NCBI RefSeq assembly: GCF_001742185.1
Contig: NZ_CP015750.1
Span: 1,178,001 to 1,242,000 of the forward strand
Length of the DNA stretch: 64,000 nucleotides
Source: Pectobacterium wasabiae CFBP 3304
GTDB taxonomy: Bacteria; Pseudomonadota; Gammaproteobacteria; Enterobacterales; Enterobacteriaceae
Reading direction: 5' to 3'
Within the stretch, counting starts at the first letter, position 1, and each line of letters starts with the position of its first letter. Below, piece after piece: positions 57,246 through 64,000 of this stretch. The notes under the pieces were generated by a model. It did not search any database. It saw only the letters and a list, made by a program, of their open reading frames with translations, and was not told the DNA's origin. The position numbers and the translations under genes were made by a program.

Positions 57246-59789
57246 TCAGAAGTGCTGCTCGGTACGACTAATGATGTCGTCCTGAACTTCTTTGGCTAAC
57301 ACCACGAACTGGGCGCTATACCCCGCCACACGGACCACCAGATCCTGGTGCTGCTGCGGGTTTTTCTGTGCTTCCAATAAGGTGTTACGATCGATCACGT
57401 TGAATTGCACGTGCATGCCTTTCTTATCGAAATAGCTACGAACCAGACCGCCAAAGTTACGTAACCCTTTTTCCCCGGCCAAAGAGGAAGGCAGGAATTT
57501 CTGGTTGTATAGCGTACCGTTGGAAGCGATGAAGTGATCCAGCTTCGCAACAGAGTTCGCGGCGGCGGTTGGGCCAAGGGTATCTTTACCCTGACGTGGC
57601 GATACGCCGTCAGCCAGCGGCTCTTTCGCCAAGCGACCATCCGGCAGTGCGCTCACGTCTTTCCCAAACAGCACGTTTGCCGATACCGGGTAGATGCCAG
57701 CCTGGAAGCGGCCGCCGCGTGGGTTAGTGTACTTTTCCACTTCCTGGCAGTAGATCAGTGCACAATTGCGGGCCACCAGATCCACGTCATCGATGTCATT
57801 ACCGAAACACGGTGTGTTTTCCAAAATATGACGAATCTCTTCATAGCGGGAGTTGCCCGTAGACGGAGCAGCACTGCCGCTAGAGAGCTGACGGTAAACT
57901 TCATTTTTAATCGCAGCCGGGTTGAGCGTCCCGTGTTGATCGATAATGCGTTTGACCACGTCATAAATATCCTGCTCACCGAGAGAGGATTTCGCTGTTG
58001 CATTATGTGAAGTGCCGCCAACGGGATAGCCGAAGTTAGCATCAAGCGCGTTTTTCAGTTCCTGAAGCGTCAGCCGACGGTCTTCAAATACCTGTTTCTG
58101 AATGGCATAAACAGAGTCACCGGTATCCGCCACACCGAATGCCTGCGGGCCAGTAAAGTTGTAAATGGCACCACCTTCCTGAAGCGATTTGCCACGACCA
58201 ATACAATCGTCCACGAGCGCGGAAAGGAATGGCAGAGGGCAGCGTTCACTATGGGCGATATCAACGCTGTTACACGCTTCAACCAGTTGGTGAACAAAGT
58301 GGGCCATCTGTTTTTTGAAGGCGGTATAGAAATCATCCATGCCGGTGTACTGCGTCATCTCACCCGTTACCGGGCCTAGCTGTTTGTCCCCGACACGACC
58401 ATTATTGAGAGTGATTTCCAGTACCTTCGCCACGTTGAAGAAAGCGGCATCATGCCAGCCTTCAGTGCGATGTGGTGACTGGGGTTCCACACAGCCGATG
58501 ATGCAATAATCACGCGCATCACGCAGTGATACACCACGGTTTTGCAGTGCCGGAATGATCACCTCATCGTTATACATGGCGGGTACGCCGAGACCCAGAC
58601 GTGTCAACTCACAAGCGCGATAGAGGAACTCATCTGGCGTGCCCTGCCAAACACGAATAGAGAAGGACGGCTGCGGCAGGCGCACATGCGCGGTCGCTTC
58701 CATACACATATAAGTCAATGGGTTGGTGGCGTCGCGACCATCTTCAGTTTGCCCACCCACACACAGGTTCTGGAACACGGCATAACCAGCAAAAGCCTGA
58801 GCAGACACTTCATCGCGTGTTTTGTTGATATCGTTAAGTTTGATCCAGCAGCAGTCGACCAACTCCTGAGCAAATTCCGTGCTGATCGATTTATCCGCCT
58901 CCAGATAGGGATACATATACTGGTCGAAACGCCCTGGGGAGATGGAATGGCCGCTGGATTCAATCTGTAGCATGCTCTGGATAAACCAGAATGTCTGGCA
59001 CGCTTCCCAGAACGAGGTTGCGCCATATTCCGGTACGCGGGTACAGTTTTGGGCAATGTGTTCCAGTTCACGCTGACGGGTTGGATCGCGTTCTTCGCTG
59101 GCAAGCCGGGAGGCTTCCTGAGCATAACGATGCGCAAAATTGATTGCAGCCTGATAGCTCAGAATAACGGCGTGATAGAACTGCTCTTTTTTGATGTAAT
59201 CCGGTTCGCTGCGATCAAGGTTTTCCAATGCGCGAGTGACTTCATTGATGATGCCGCGAAAACCGATTTTCAGCACTTTGCCATAGTCAACGCTGACATG
59301 GCCTACACCGCCAAAGAAATAGTTACCTACGGTGAAAACACCGCTGCCCATACTCTCTTTTGTCCCTTCAGACATATAGGAAGAGGCCAACGAGCTGGTG
59401 GTTTTACCCGGCCAATATTTAAACGCCTGATGCAATTCATCTGCCGTTTTCTTCGGAATAATAAACGGGTCGGCGACACGATGCTCCATGGTGTCGAACT
59501 CATTCTCCACCCAATCATAAGAAAATTCAGGGCAGATTTCCGTGGAGCGCGGATTAACAGTCACTGCACCAACAATTAATTCATCTGGGCGGATCGTGAC
59601 AGGCAATTCATTGAATATTTTCTCAACGACTTTTGCCCGACGCATAATAGCGGGAAGATGTTCATTCTCTTTATAAGCCTCAGTCGCCAACACGGCACGT
59701 TCAGACTCTACATAAGGTTTGGCATGCAGAATCATATTTTTGAGTCTTACAACACGATCGGTCGGATTAACAAAGCCTTTCTCTAACAT
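57246..59789 (-). CDS. B12-independent glycerol/1,2-propanediol dehydratase (glycyl-radical enzyme)
   Basis: The signature enzyme of the compartment, 847 residues. Thiyl Cys433 and Glu435 are in GCVEPQSPHRTEGWHD, and the radical Gly823 is in VRVAGYSAQF, 24 residues from the end. His164, His281, Ser282, Glu435 and Asp447 fall at the same numbers as the substrate-binding residues reported for the Clostridium butyricum glycerol dehydratase (recalled from the literature). That argues for a diol substrate rather than choline. The product would be propionaldehyde (or 3-hydroxypropionaldehyde). The N-terminus aligns directly with the family start, so no N-terminal encapsulation tag is visible. The enzyme is oxygen-sensitive and depends on the activase gene downstream, which is frameshifted here. 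Confidence 0.9.
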   Translation of the reverse strand: MLEKGFVNPTDRVVRLKNMILHAKPYVESERAVLATEAYKENEHLPAIMRRAKVVEKIFNELPVTIRPDELIVGAVTVNPRSTEICPEFSYDWVENEFDTMEHRVADPFIIPKKTADELHQAFKYWPGKTTSSLASSYMSEGTKESMGSGVFTVGNYFFGGVGHVSVDYGKVLKIGFRGIINEVTRALENLDRSEPDYIKKEQFYHAVILSYQAAINFAHRYAQEASRLASEERDPTRQRELEHIAQNCTRVPEYGATSFWEACQTFWFIQSMLQIESSGHSISPGRFDQYMYPYLEADKSISTEFAQELVDCCWIKLNDINKTRDEVSAQAFAGYAVFQNLCVGGQTEDGRDATNPLTYMCMEATAHVRLPQPSFSIRVWQGTPDEFLYRACELTRLGLGVPAMYNDEVIIPALQNRGVSLRDARDYCIIGCVEPQSPHRTEGWHDAAFFNVAKVLEITLNNGRVGDKQLGPVTGEMTQYTGMDDFYTAFKKQMAHFVHQLVEACNSVDIAHSERCPLPFLSALVDDCIGRGKSLQEGGAIYNFTGPQAFGVADTGDSVYAIQKQVFEDRRLTLQELKNALDANFGYPVGGTSHNATAKSSLGEQDIYDVVKRIIDQHGTLNPAAIKNEVYRQLSSGSAAPSTGNSRYEEIRHILENTPCFGNDIDDVDLVARNCALIYCQEVEKYTNPRGGRFQAGIYPVSANVLFGKDVSALPDGRLAKEPLADGVSPRQGKDTLGPTAAANSVAKLDHFIASNGTLYNQKFLPSSLAGEKGLRNFGGLVRSYFDKKGMHVQFNVIDRNTLLEAQKNPQQHQDLVVRVAGYSAQFVVLAKEVQDDIISRTEQHF

Positions 59790-59868
59790 ACAATAACTCC
59801 CGAAATGATATTAGCGTGATTGTTCAACCACACCTGAATTGTTTAACCTGACGGCAGTGCCGGGTACA

Positions 59869-60444
59869 CTAGTGAATAATGCTGGTGCCTAGTAAACTAA
59901 TAAATTGACGTAATATTGCCGGATGTCCCATCCAGGTTGCGGCGGTGACCAGATTGCCATCTTGTATGGCCTCATCATCGGCGGCGGTAACCCACTTTCC
60001 CCCTGCCATTTCAATCTCAGGTTTTAAAGTGAAATATCCCGTCAGTTTCTTTCCTTTTAATATGCCTGCCGCGACCAAAATCTGTGGGCCATGACAAATT
60101 GCCGCAATAGGTAATGTAAAATTATTCGCATAGTGAATAATGTTCAGTACTGATTTATTCAGGCGTAAATATTCTGGTGCTCGGCCGCCAGCAATATATA
60201 CACCACCGTACTCTTGCATCCTGACTTCATCGAAAGATGCGGTTAATCGAAATAAATGACCGGGTTTCTCGGTATAGGTTTGGTCACCTTCAAAATCATG
60301 AATAGCGGTCTTAATATATTCCCCAGTACGTTTTCCTGGGCAAACTACATCAACTCTGAAACCTAACATGCTTAATGCCTGCCATGGCACCATGACTTCA
60401 TAGTCTTCAGAGAAATCGCCTGCAAGTATCAGAATTCTTTTCAT
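59869..60444 (-). CDS. DJ-1/PfpI-family protein in the microcompartment operon
   Basis: 191 residues of the DJ-1/PfpI fold: MKRILILAGDFSEDYEVMVP at the start, GGVYIAGGRAPEYLR, and the nucleophile elbow AAICHGPQILVAAG with Cys117 and the adjacent His118. Relatives include PfpI/YhbO/YajL-type proteins, reported to hydrolyse peptides or to remove aldehyde damage from proteins. The start is the ATG at 60444, with GAGAG upstream. It lies 10 bases from grpU and 79 from the dehydratase. A role in handling leaked aldehyde is a guess from the context. Confidence 0.85.
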   Translation of the reverse strand: MKRILILAGDFSEDYEVMVPWQALSMLGFRVDVVCPGKRTGEYIKTAIHDFEGDQTYTEKPGHLFRLTASFDEVRMQEYGGVYIAGGRAPEYLRLNKSVLNIIHYANNFTLPIAAICHGPQILVAAGILKGKKLTGYFTLKPEIEMAGGKWVTAADDEAIQDGNLVTAATWMGHPAILRQFISLLGTSIIH

Positions 60445-60454
60445 AAGCGAACTC

Positions 60455-60754
60455 TCAGAATGTACCAGCATCATCCTCAATAATGCGCATGGCTTCATTC
60501 ACTGCGGCAACCTCGCCGAATATGGCCAGCGTCGTGATATGTTGCGGGCAACTGCCAAAGATTTCCGATACCGCAACATGTGCACTTTTACTCGCCTGAT
60601 CGGCGTAAAAATACAGATCCGGTACCGGCAACATAATCAACCCGATAGCGTCGATACGTACCATTTCCAGACGGTTGCGCGACTCGGAAGGCATACGCCG
60701 TTTCAGCATGGCCAGCGTTTCCTGCGTCGGCGCGTTGATGATACGTTTTTTCAT
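60455..60754 (-). CDS. grpU: Divergent BMC-domain shell protein GrpU
   Basis: 99 residues: an N-terminal helix (APTQETLAMLKRRMPSESR), then a divergent BMC domain (IDAIGLIMLPVPDLYFYADQASKSAHVAVSEIFGSCP, then TTLAIFGEVAAVNEAMRII). GrpU of the glycyl-radical propanediol compartment, studied from Pectobacterium among others, forms hexamers that bind an iron-sulfur cluster in the central pore. Cys69 in GSCP, at the pore loop, is the only Cys and the likely ligand. The assignment rests on the unusual sequence and the operon, so the symbol is fairly but not fully certain. Confidence 0.78.
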   Translation of the reverse strand: MKKRIINAPTQETLAMLKRRMPSESRNRLEMVRIDAIGLIMLPVPDLYFYADQASKSAHVAVSEIFGSCPQHITTLAIFGEVAAVNEAMRIIEDDAGTF

Positions 60755-60779
60755 CTCAGGGTTACCCGTCCTGCTAATA

Positions 60780-62288
60780 TCAGCGAATATTGAGCGCTTC
60801 GACCATCACGCACCGACGGTTTCTGGCAAACGTGCGCGCGGAGGTCAGCCCTTCCCCGGTTGGCCCGGCGATAGTAAACGTGGCATGACCTTCACCACCC
60901 ACACCAATTCCGGCGTATGAGGGACCATTTTTCACAAAAATAGTCGTCTGAATAAGACGCGCCATCTTGGTGAGTTTTTCAACATTGGTGGAGTGCATCA
61001 TGGCGGTATGACGATTGCCATGCTCTACCTTCACCGCGAGATCGATCGCTTCATCGACATTTTCTACCCGTACCACTGGCAGAATCGGCATCATTAATTC
61101 ATGCACGACGAAAGGATGGTCACGCCCGGCTTCAATCAAAATCACTTTAATCTCTTCCGGCACGCTGATACCAATCTGCTGCAGAATGAAGCGGGCATTT
61201 TTACCCACGAACGCGGTGTTCGGGCCGGTACCTTTTTCATTAAGCACGAGCGATTGCAATTGCTGGATATGCTGTTTATCGCATAGCAGCCAGGCCCCGC
61301 TTTTTTTCATACAATGAATAAGGTAATCAGCCACTTCGTTAACGACAATGACCTCTTTTTCCGCCACGCAAGGTAGGTTGTTGTCGAAACTACAGCCGTT
61401 GATGATATCCCGGGCAGCTTTCTCGACATTGGCAGTTTCATCCACCACGGCGGGGGGATTGCCTGCACCGGCACCAATGGCTTTCTTACCGGACGACATC
61501 ACCGTTTTCACAATGGCTGGGCCACCTGTCGCGACCAGCATATTGACGCGAGGATCGTTGATTAACGCGTTAGTGTTATCAATCGACGGTTTAGTCACGG
61601 TCACGACCAGATTGGCTGGCGCACCCAACCGAGCCAGTTGCTGATTGATCAACGCAACACAGTGCAGTGATACATTACGTGAGCGTGGATGAGGGCTGAA
61701 CACCACGGTGTTGCCTGCCGCTAGCATGCCGATGGAGTTGTTGATAATGGTTTCCGTCGGGTTAGTGGTCGGCGTGATCGAACCAATTACGCCATAGGCG
61801 GAGTATTCCATCAGCGTCAGGCCGCCATCACCACTCAATGCGCTCGTAGCTAAATCTTCAACGCCTGGTGTTTTTTGTGCAGCAACGCGGTTTTTTACCA
61901 ATTTATCGGCATAGTTACCCATGCCAGTCTCTTCCACCGCCATTTTGGAAATGGCCTGCAATACCTCTTCCTGCAGGAAAACTTTGCGAATGCCATCAAC
62001 AAACCGGGTACGATCCTGCATTGAGCAGTGGCGATACTGAATTTGCGCATGTTGTGCTGCGGCAATCGCTTCATCCATCGTCGCAAAAGCGCCATTTCCA
62101 GACGTTTGGTCGGCAGCAGGCTCGGCACCCGCTCGTCTTGCCAGCGCACTGGCGACAATCGCTTCAATGTTGTCGCGGTCAGGCGCTGGAGTTGCAGAAG
62201 GGCCGCTGTGCTCTTGTGCTTCTGGCGTTGTTTTGGTGTATTTACTCAAGGCACGGGAAACGGCCTGAGTAATTTCAAGATCGTTCAT
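60780..62288 (-). CDS. CoA-acylating aldehyde dehydrogenase, PduP/EutE type
   Basis: Oxidises the aldehyde to acyl-CoA with NAD inside the shell. 502 residues. Two short amphipathic helices precede the catalytic part: residues 2-17 (NDLEITQAVSRALSKY) and about 39-54 (DNIEAIVASALARRAG), joined by a Pro/Ser/Thr linker. Both look like encapsulation peptides. Catalytic Cys307 is in FDNNLPCVAEKE; NAD-binding text includes GVIGSITPTTNPTET and GAGAGNPPAVVDE. It follows the PduB-like shell gene by 49 bases. Confidence 0.92.
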   Translation of the reverse strand: MNDLEITQAVSRALSKYTKTTPEAQEHSGPSATPAPDRDNIEAIVASALARRAGAEPAADQTSGNGAFATMDEAIAAAQHAQIQYRHCSMQDRTRFVDGIRKVFLQEEVLQAISKMAVEETGMGNYADKLVKNRVAAQKTPGVEDLATSALSGDGGLTLMEYSAYGVIGSITPTTNPTETIINNSIGMLAAGNTVVFSPHPRSRNVSLHCVALINQQLARLGAPANLVVTVTKPSIDNTNALINDPRVNMLVATGGPAIVKTVMSSGKKAIGAGAGNPPAVVDETANVEKAARDIINGCSFDNNLPCVAEKEVIVVNEVADYLIHCMKKSGAWLLCDKQHIQQLQSLVLNEKGTGPNTAFVGKNARFILQQIGISVPEEIKVILIEAGRDHPFVVHELMMPILPVVRVENVDEAIDLAVKVEHGNRHTAMMHSTNVEKLTKMARLIQTTIFVKNGPSYAGIGVGGEGHATFTIAGPTGEGLTSARTFARNRRCVMVEALNIR

Positions 62289-62337
62289 GCTTTACATTCC
62301 TTACTTCACATCGCTTCACACACGTTGCCGCTCGCCA

Positions 62338-63123
62338 TCAAATGTACGGTGTCGTTGTCGATTTGATTGGTGCCGGATCCAGAGTAGCCAGCAGTTTCTT
62401 CCCGACCTCTCTTGCCGAAATAACCGCTTGACGAACTGCGCCAGAATCACCAGAAAAAGTGAAAATCACTTCGTTACTAAAACTGGTGCCGTGTGCAGGA
62501 CTGGCATAGCCCACTGGCTCGATAACAGCCGCTTTTGCAGCGGCATCGGCGACAACCACACCAATCGCGGCAGGAGAAGCACAAGTCATTCCGAAGGATT
62601 TACCCACTGGTGCGCCTAGCGCTTTGTTGAGGGCATAGCTGGCACGAGCGGTGTACTGGAATTCCAGATGGCCTGCCGGTGAACCGTAAACATCCCCCAT
62701 CGTTCGCTCAATTTCACCCAGAGCGACCTCAACCGCACGGCGAACATCAGACACATCGGATGCACCAAAAATGATTAAACACCCATGTCCACCACCGCCT
62801 TCAGTATCACGAGCCAGCTCAATAGAAAGAATTTCGCTGTTCGTGGCCTTAATTGCTTCATCTGCCGCGAAAATATGTGGGCCAGCGCCGGTACGCGCGC
62901 CAAGAATACCGATTGAGCGATATTTCTTGTCGATATTCATGATTTCATGCAACTGATGATCGACATTGGCAATAACCAGCCCAATAGTATGTCCCAGAGC
63001 GGTACCAACAAATTCCGTTAAACCGCAACCAATAACGCTATTTATGGTTTTGTTATTTTCGCTCACATCAGCCTGTTTATTCATTACTTCAGATATAATC
63101 TGTTCAACAAGATTATCTCTCAT
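62338..63123 (-). CDS. Tandem BMC-domain shell protein, PduB-like (BMC-T)
   Basis: 261 residues with two BMC domains that build pseudohexameric trimers. An N-terminal extension (MRDNLVEQIISEVMNKQADV), helical and similar to that of PduB, precedes GCGLTEFVGTALGHTIGLVIANVD. The first domain has KYRSIGILGARTGAGPHIFAADEAIKATNSEILSIELARDT, and the second has AIGVVVADAAAKAAVIEPVGYASP. In PduB the N-terminal extension ties the shell to the enzyme core. It lies 21 bases after the BMC-H gene. Confidence 0.92.
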   Translation of the reverse strand: MRDNLVEQIISEVMNKQADVSENNKTINSVIGCGLTEFVGTALGHTIGLVIANVDHQLHEIMNIDKKYRSIGILGARTGAGPHIFAADEAIKATNSEILSIELARDTEGGGGHGCLIIFGASDVSDVRRAVEVALGEIERTMGDVYGSPAGHLEFQYTARASYALNKALGAPVGKSFGMTCASPAAIGVVVADAAAKAAVIEPVGYASPAHGTSFSNEVIFTFSGDSGAVRQAVISAREVGKKLLATLDPAPIKSTTTPYI

Positions 63124-63144
63124 GGTCAGTATCCTCTGGCTTTA

Positions 63145-63426
63145 TTAACTGACAGCTTTCGGCAGAATTTTTTCCACTTCAATATGCGGACGTGGAATAA
63201 CATGTACGGATACCAGTTCGCCGACTTTACCCGCAGCGGCAGAGCCAGCATCGGTTGCGGCTTTTACTGCACCAACATCACCACGTACCATAACCGTCAC
63301 TAATCCAGAACCAATTTTTTCATAACCCACCAACATGACGTTTGCGGATTTAACCATGGTGTCTGCGGCTTCAATTGCAGAAACCAGACCTTTTGTTTCA
63401 ACCATTCCTAATGCTTCTTGTTGCAT
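63145..63426 (-). CDS. Hexameric BMC-domain shell protein, PduA/PduJ-like (BMC-H)
   Basis: 93 residues: [58 protein letters not shown]. The pore loop KIGSG matches that of PduA, whose pore Ser admits 1,2-propanediol and holds back propionaldehyde. It forms the bulk shell facet. GAGG lies upstream of the ATG. First shell gene after the kinase in the minus-strand operon. Confidence 0.95.
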   Translation of the reverse strand: MQQEALGMVETKGLVSAIEAADTMVKSANVMLVGYEKIGSGLVTVMVRGDVGAVKAATDAGSAAAGKVGELVSVHVIPRPHIEVEKILPKAVS

Positions 63427-63631
63427 AATGACCTCTATATTTCCAGGTAAGAGTAAAAGTCAGTAATGAATTAATCCCATCGAAGGTGAATTCATGTACC
63501 TAATAAATTCATGCACTATGATGTTATTGCGCTAAGGACAAAATGTTTTGCCCGTCAGAGAGACTTTCTTGTTTTTCGGTATGACCCTAGACAATAAAAT
63601 CCTCCCTACATGCTCCTTCGTTGCACCTGAC
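63427..63631 (-). other. Gap between the kinase gene and the BMC-H gene
   Basis: 205 bases upstream of the main shell gene. It is long enough to hold a promoter for the operon part within the window, and is AT-rich with a CATGAATT repeat near 63490-63515. I see no clear FNR, sigma-54 or terminator signal in it. Confidence 0.4.
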
Positions 63632-64000
63632 TCAGGAGACCGCCGCAAAGGTGGCAGAGAGCATGGCAGCATCTTGCGCAATCATCTTTTCTTCATTGGT
63701 TGGGATAACCGCCACAATCGGTGAACCAGGGAGCGAGATCACACCGTCTCGACCCGCAAAAATCTGCGCGTTCTTCTGCGCATCGATATGCACGCCAAAC
63801 ACCGCCAGTTTTTCGGCGGTGAGTTCACGCACCAGCGCAGAATTTTCACCGATACCACCGGTAAAAATGAGTGCATCAAATCGATGCAATGAGGCGAGGT
63901 GAGCCCCAAGGTGACGAGCAAGACGATGAACCATCACGTCGATGGCAAGCGTGGCGCGAGGATCGCCATTGCTACGAGCGTCCTGCAAGGTACGACAATC
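63632..64000 (-). CDS. Acetate/propionate kinase, C-terminal part (5' part outside window)
   Basis: The last 122 codons of an AckA/PduW/TdcD-type kinase, which turns acyl-phosphate and ADP into the acid and ATP. Family text is clear: DCRTLQDA at the window edge, then DVMVHRLARHLGAHLASLHRFDALIFTGGIGENSALVRE, VFGVHIDAQKN and VIPTNEEKMIAQDA. It is set upstream of the shell genes on the same strand, so it probably recovers ATP from propionyl-phosphate. The needed phosphotransacylase and alcohol dehydrogenase must lie beyond the edge, if present. Confidence 0.92.
   Translation of the reverse strand, partial: DCRTLQDARSNGDPRATLAIDVMVHRLARHLGAHLASLHRFDALIFTGGIGENSALVRELTAEKLAVFGVHIDAQKNAQIFAGRDGVISLPGSPIVAVIPTNEEKMIAQDAAMLSATFAAVS

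Noticed and set aside
57246..59789. Choline trimethylamine-lyase (CutC) as the identity of the glycyl-radical enzyme
   Set aside because: The substrate-site residues match the diol/glycerol dehydratases, and the neighbours (porin, PocR kinase, GrpU-like protein) fit a diol pathway.

Overview
The window reads as chromosomal DNA of a soft-rot enterobacterium, most likely Pectobacterium. The conserved blocks aroK-aroB-damX-dam-rpe-gph-trpS, hofMNOPQ, mrcA, nudE, igaA-yrfG-hslR-hslO, pckA and ompR-envZ follow the gene order known from Enterobacterales. They are interrupted by accessory modules (ornithine-lipid synthase, siderophore uptake, glycyl-radical microcompartment) of the kind known from Pectobacterium and its relatives. 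This identification is inference from gene content; no rRNA or tRNA gene is present to confirm it.

Layout. 1-3.3 kb: an oligopeptide/dipeptide-type ABC transporter (permease cut by the window edge, binding protein) with an enolase-superfamily enzyme. 3.3-8.3 kb: nirB-nirD-cysG (NADH nitrite reductase and siroheme synthase, no nirC) behind a promoter with well-placed NarL/NarP and FNR sites. 8.3-13.7 kb: a polar amino-acid ABC transporter with an AbgB-like M20 amidohydrolase, behind a sigma-54 promoter and NtrC-like sites, so probably a nitrogen-scavenging unit. 13.7-36.3 kb: conserved core (DNA methylation, aromatic synthesis, DNA-uptake-type hof genes, cell-wall synthase, Rcs control, heat-shock proteins, gluconeogenesis, osmosensing). 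36.7-41.5 kb: a siderophore receptor, MFS transporter and periplasmic binding protein. 42-44.6 kb: a broken CitE-like gene and a hipB-hipA-greB unit. 45-50.1 kb: a fused ornithine-lipid synthase (olsF), a chemoreceptor with a flagellar-type promoter, and a citrate-synthase paralogue that lacks a catalytic histidine.

50.8-64.0 kb is a glycyl-radical bacterial microcompartment locus of the Grp/GRM3 (1,2-propanediol) type, running off the right edge. It has a PocR-type histidine kinase, an AraC-type response regulator, its own SAM synthetase, several shell proteins (PduA-, PduB- and GrpU-like, plus a BMC protein with a long tail), a B12-independent diol dehydratase with its activase, a PduP-like aldehyde dehydrogenase, a DJ-1/PfpI protein, an aquaglyceroporin and an acetate/propionate kinase. 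The inferred path is: diol enters through the porin; the SAM-dependent activase makes the glycyl radical on the dehydratase; the dehydratase makes propionaldehyde inside the shell; PduP oxidises it to the acyl-CoA; the kinase recovers ATP. The activase reading frame is broken by one missing G in this sequence, which would disable the pathway if real.

Non-coding highlights are a nested-palindrome repeat present twice (55.0 and 30.7 kb), a 97-bp imperfect palindrome between two near-identical terminators after pckA, and putative HipB operators.
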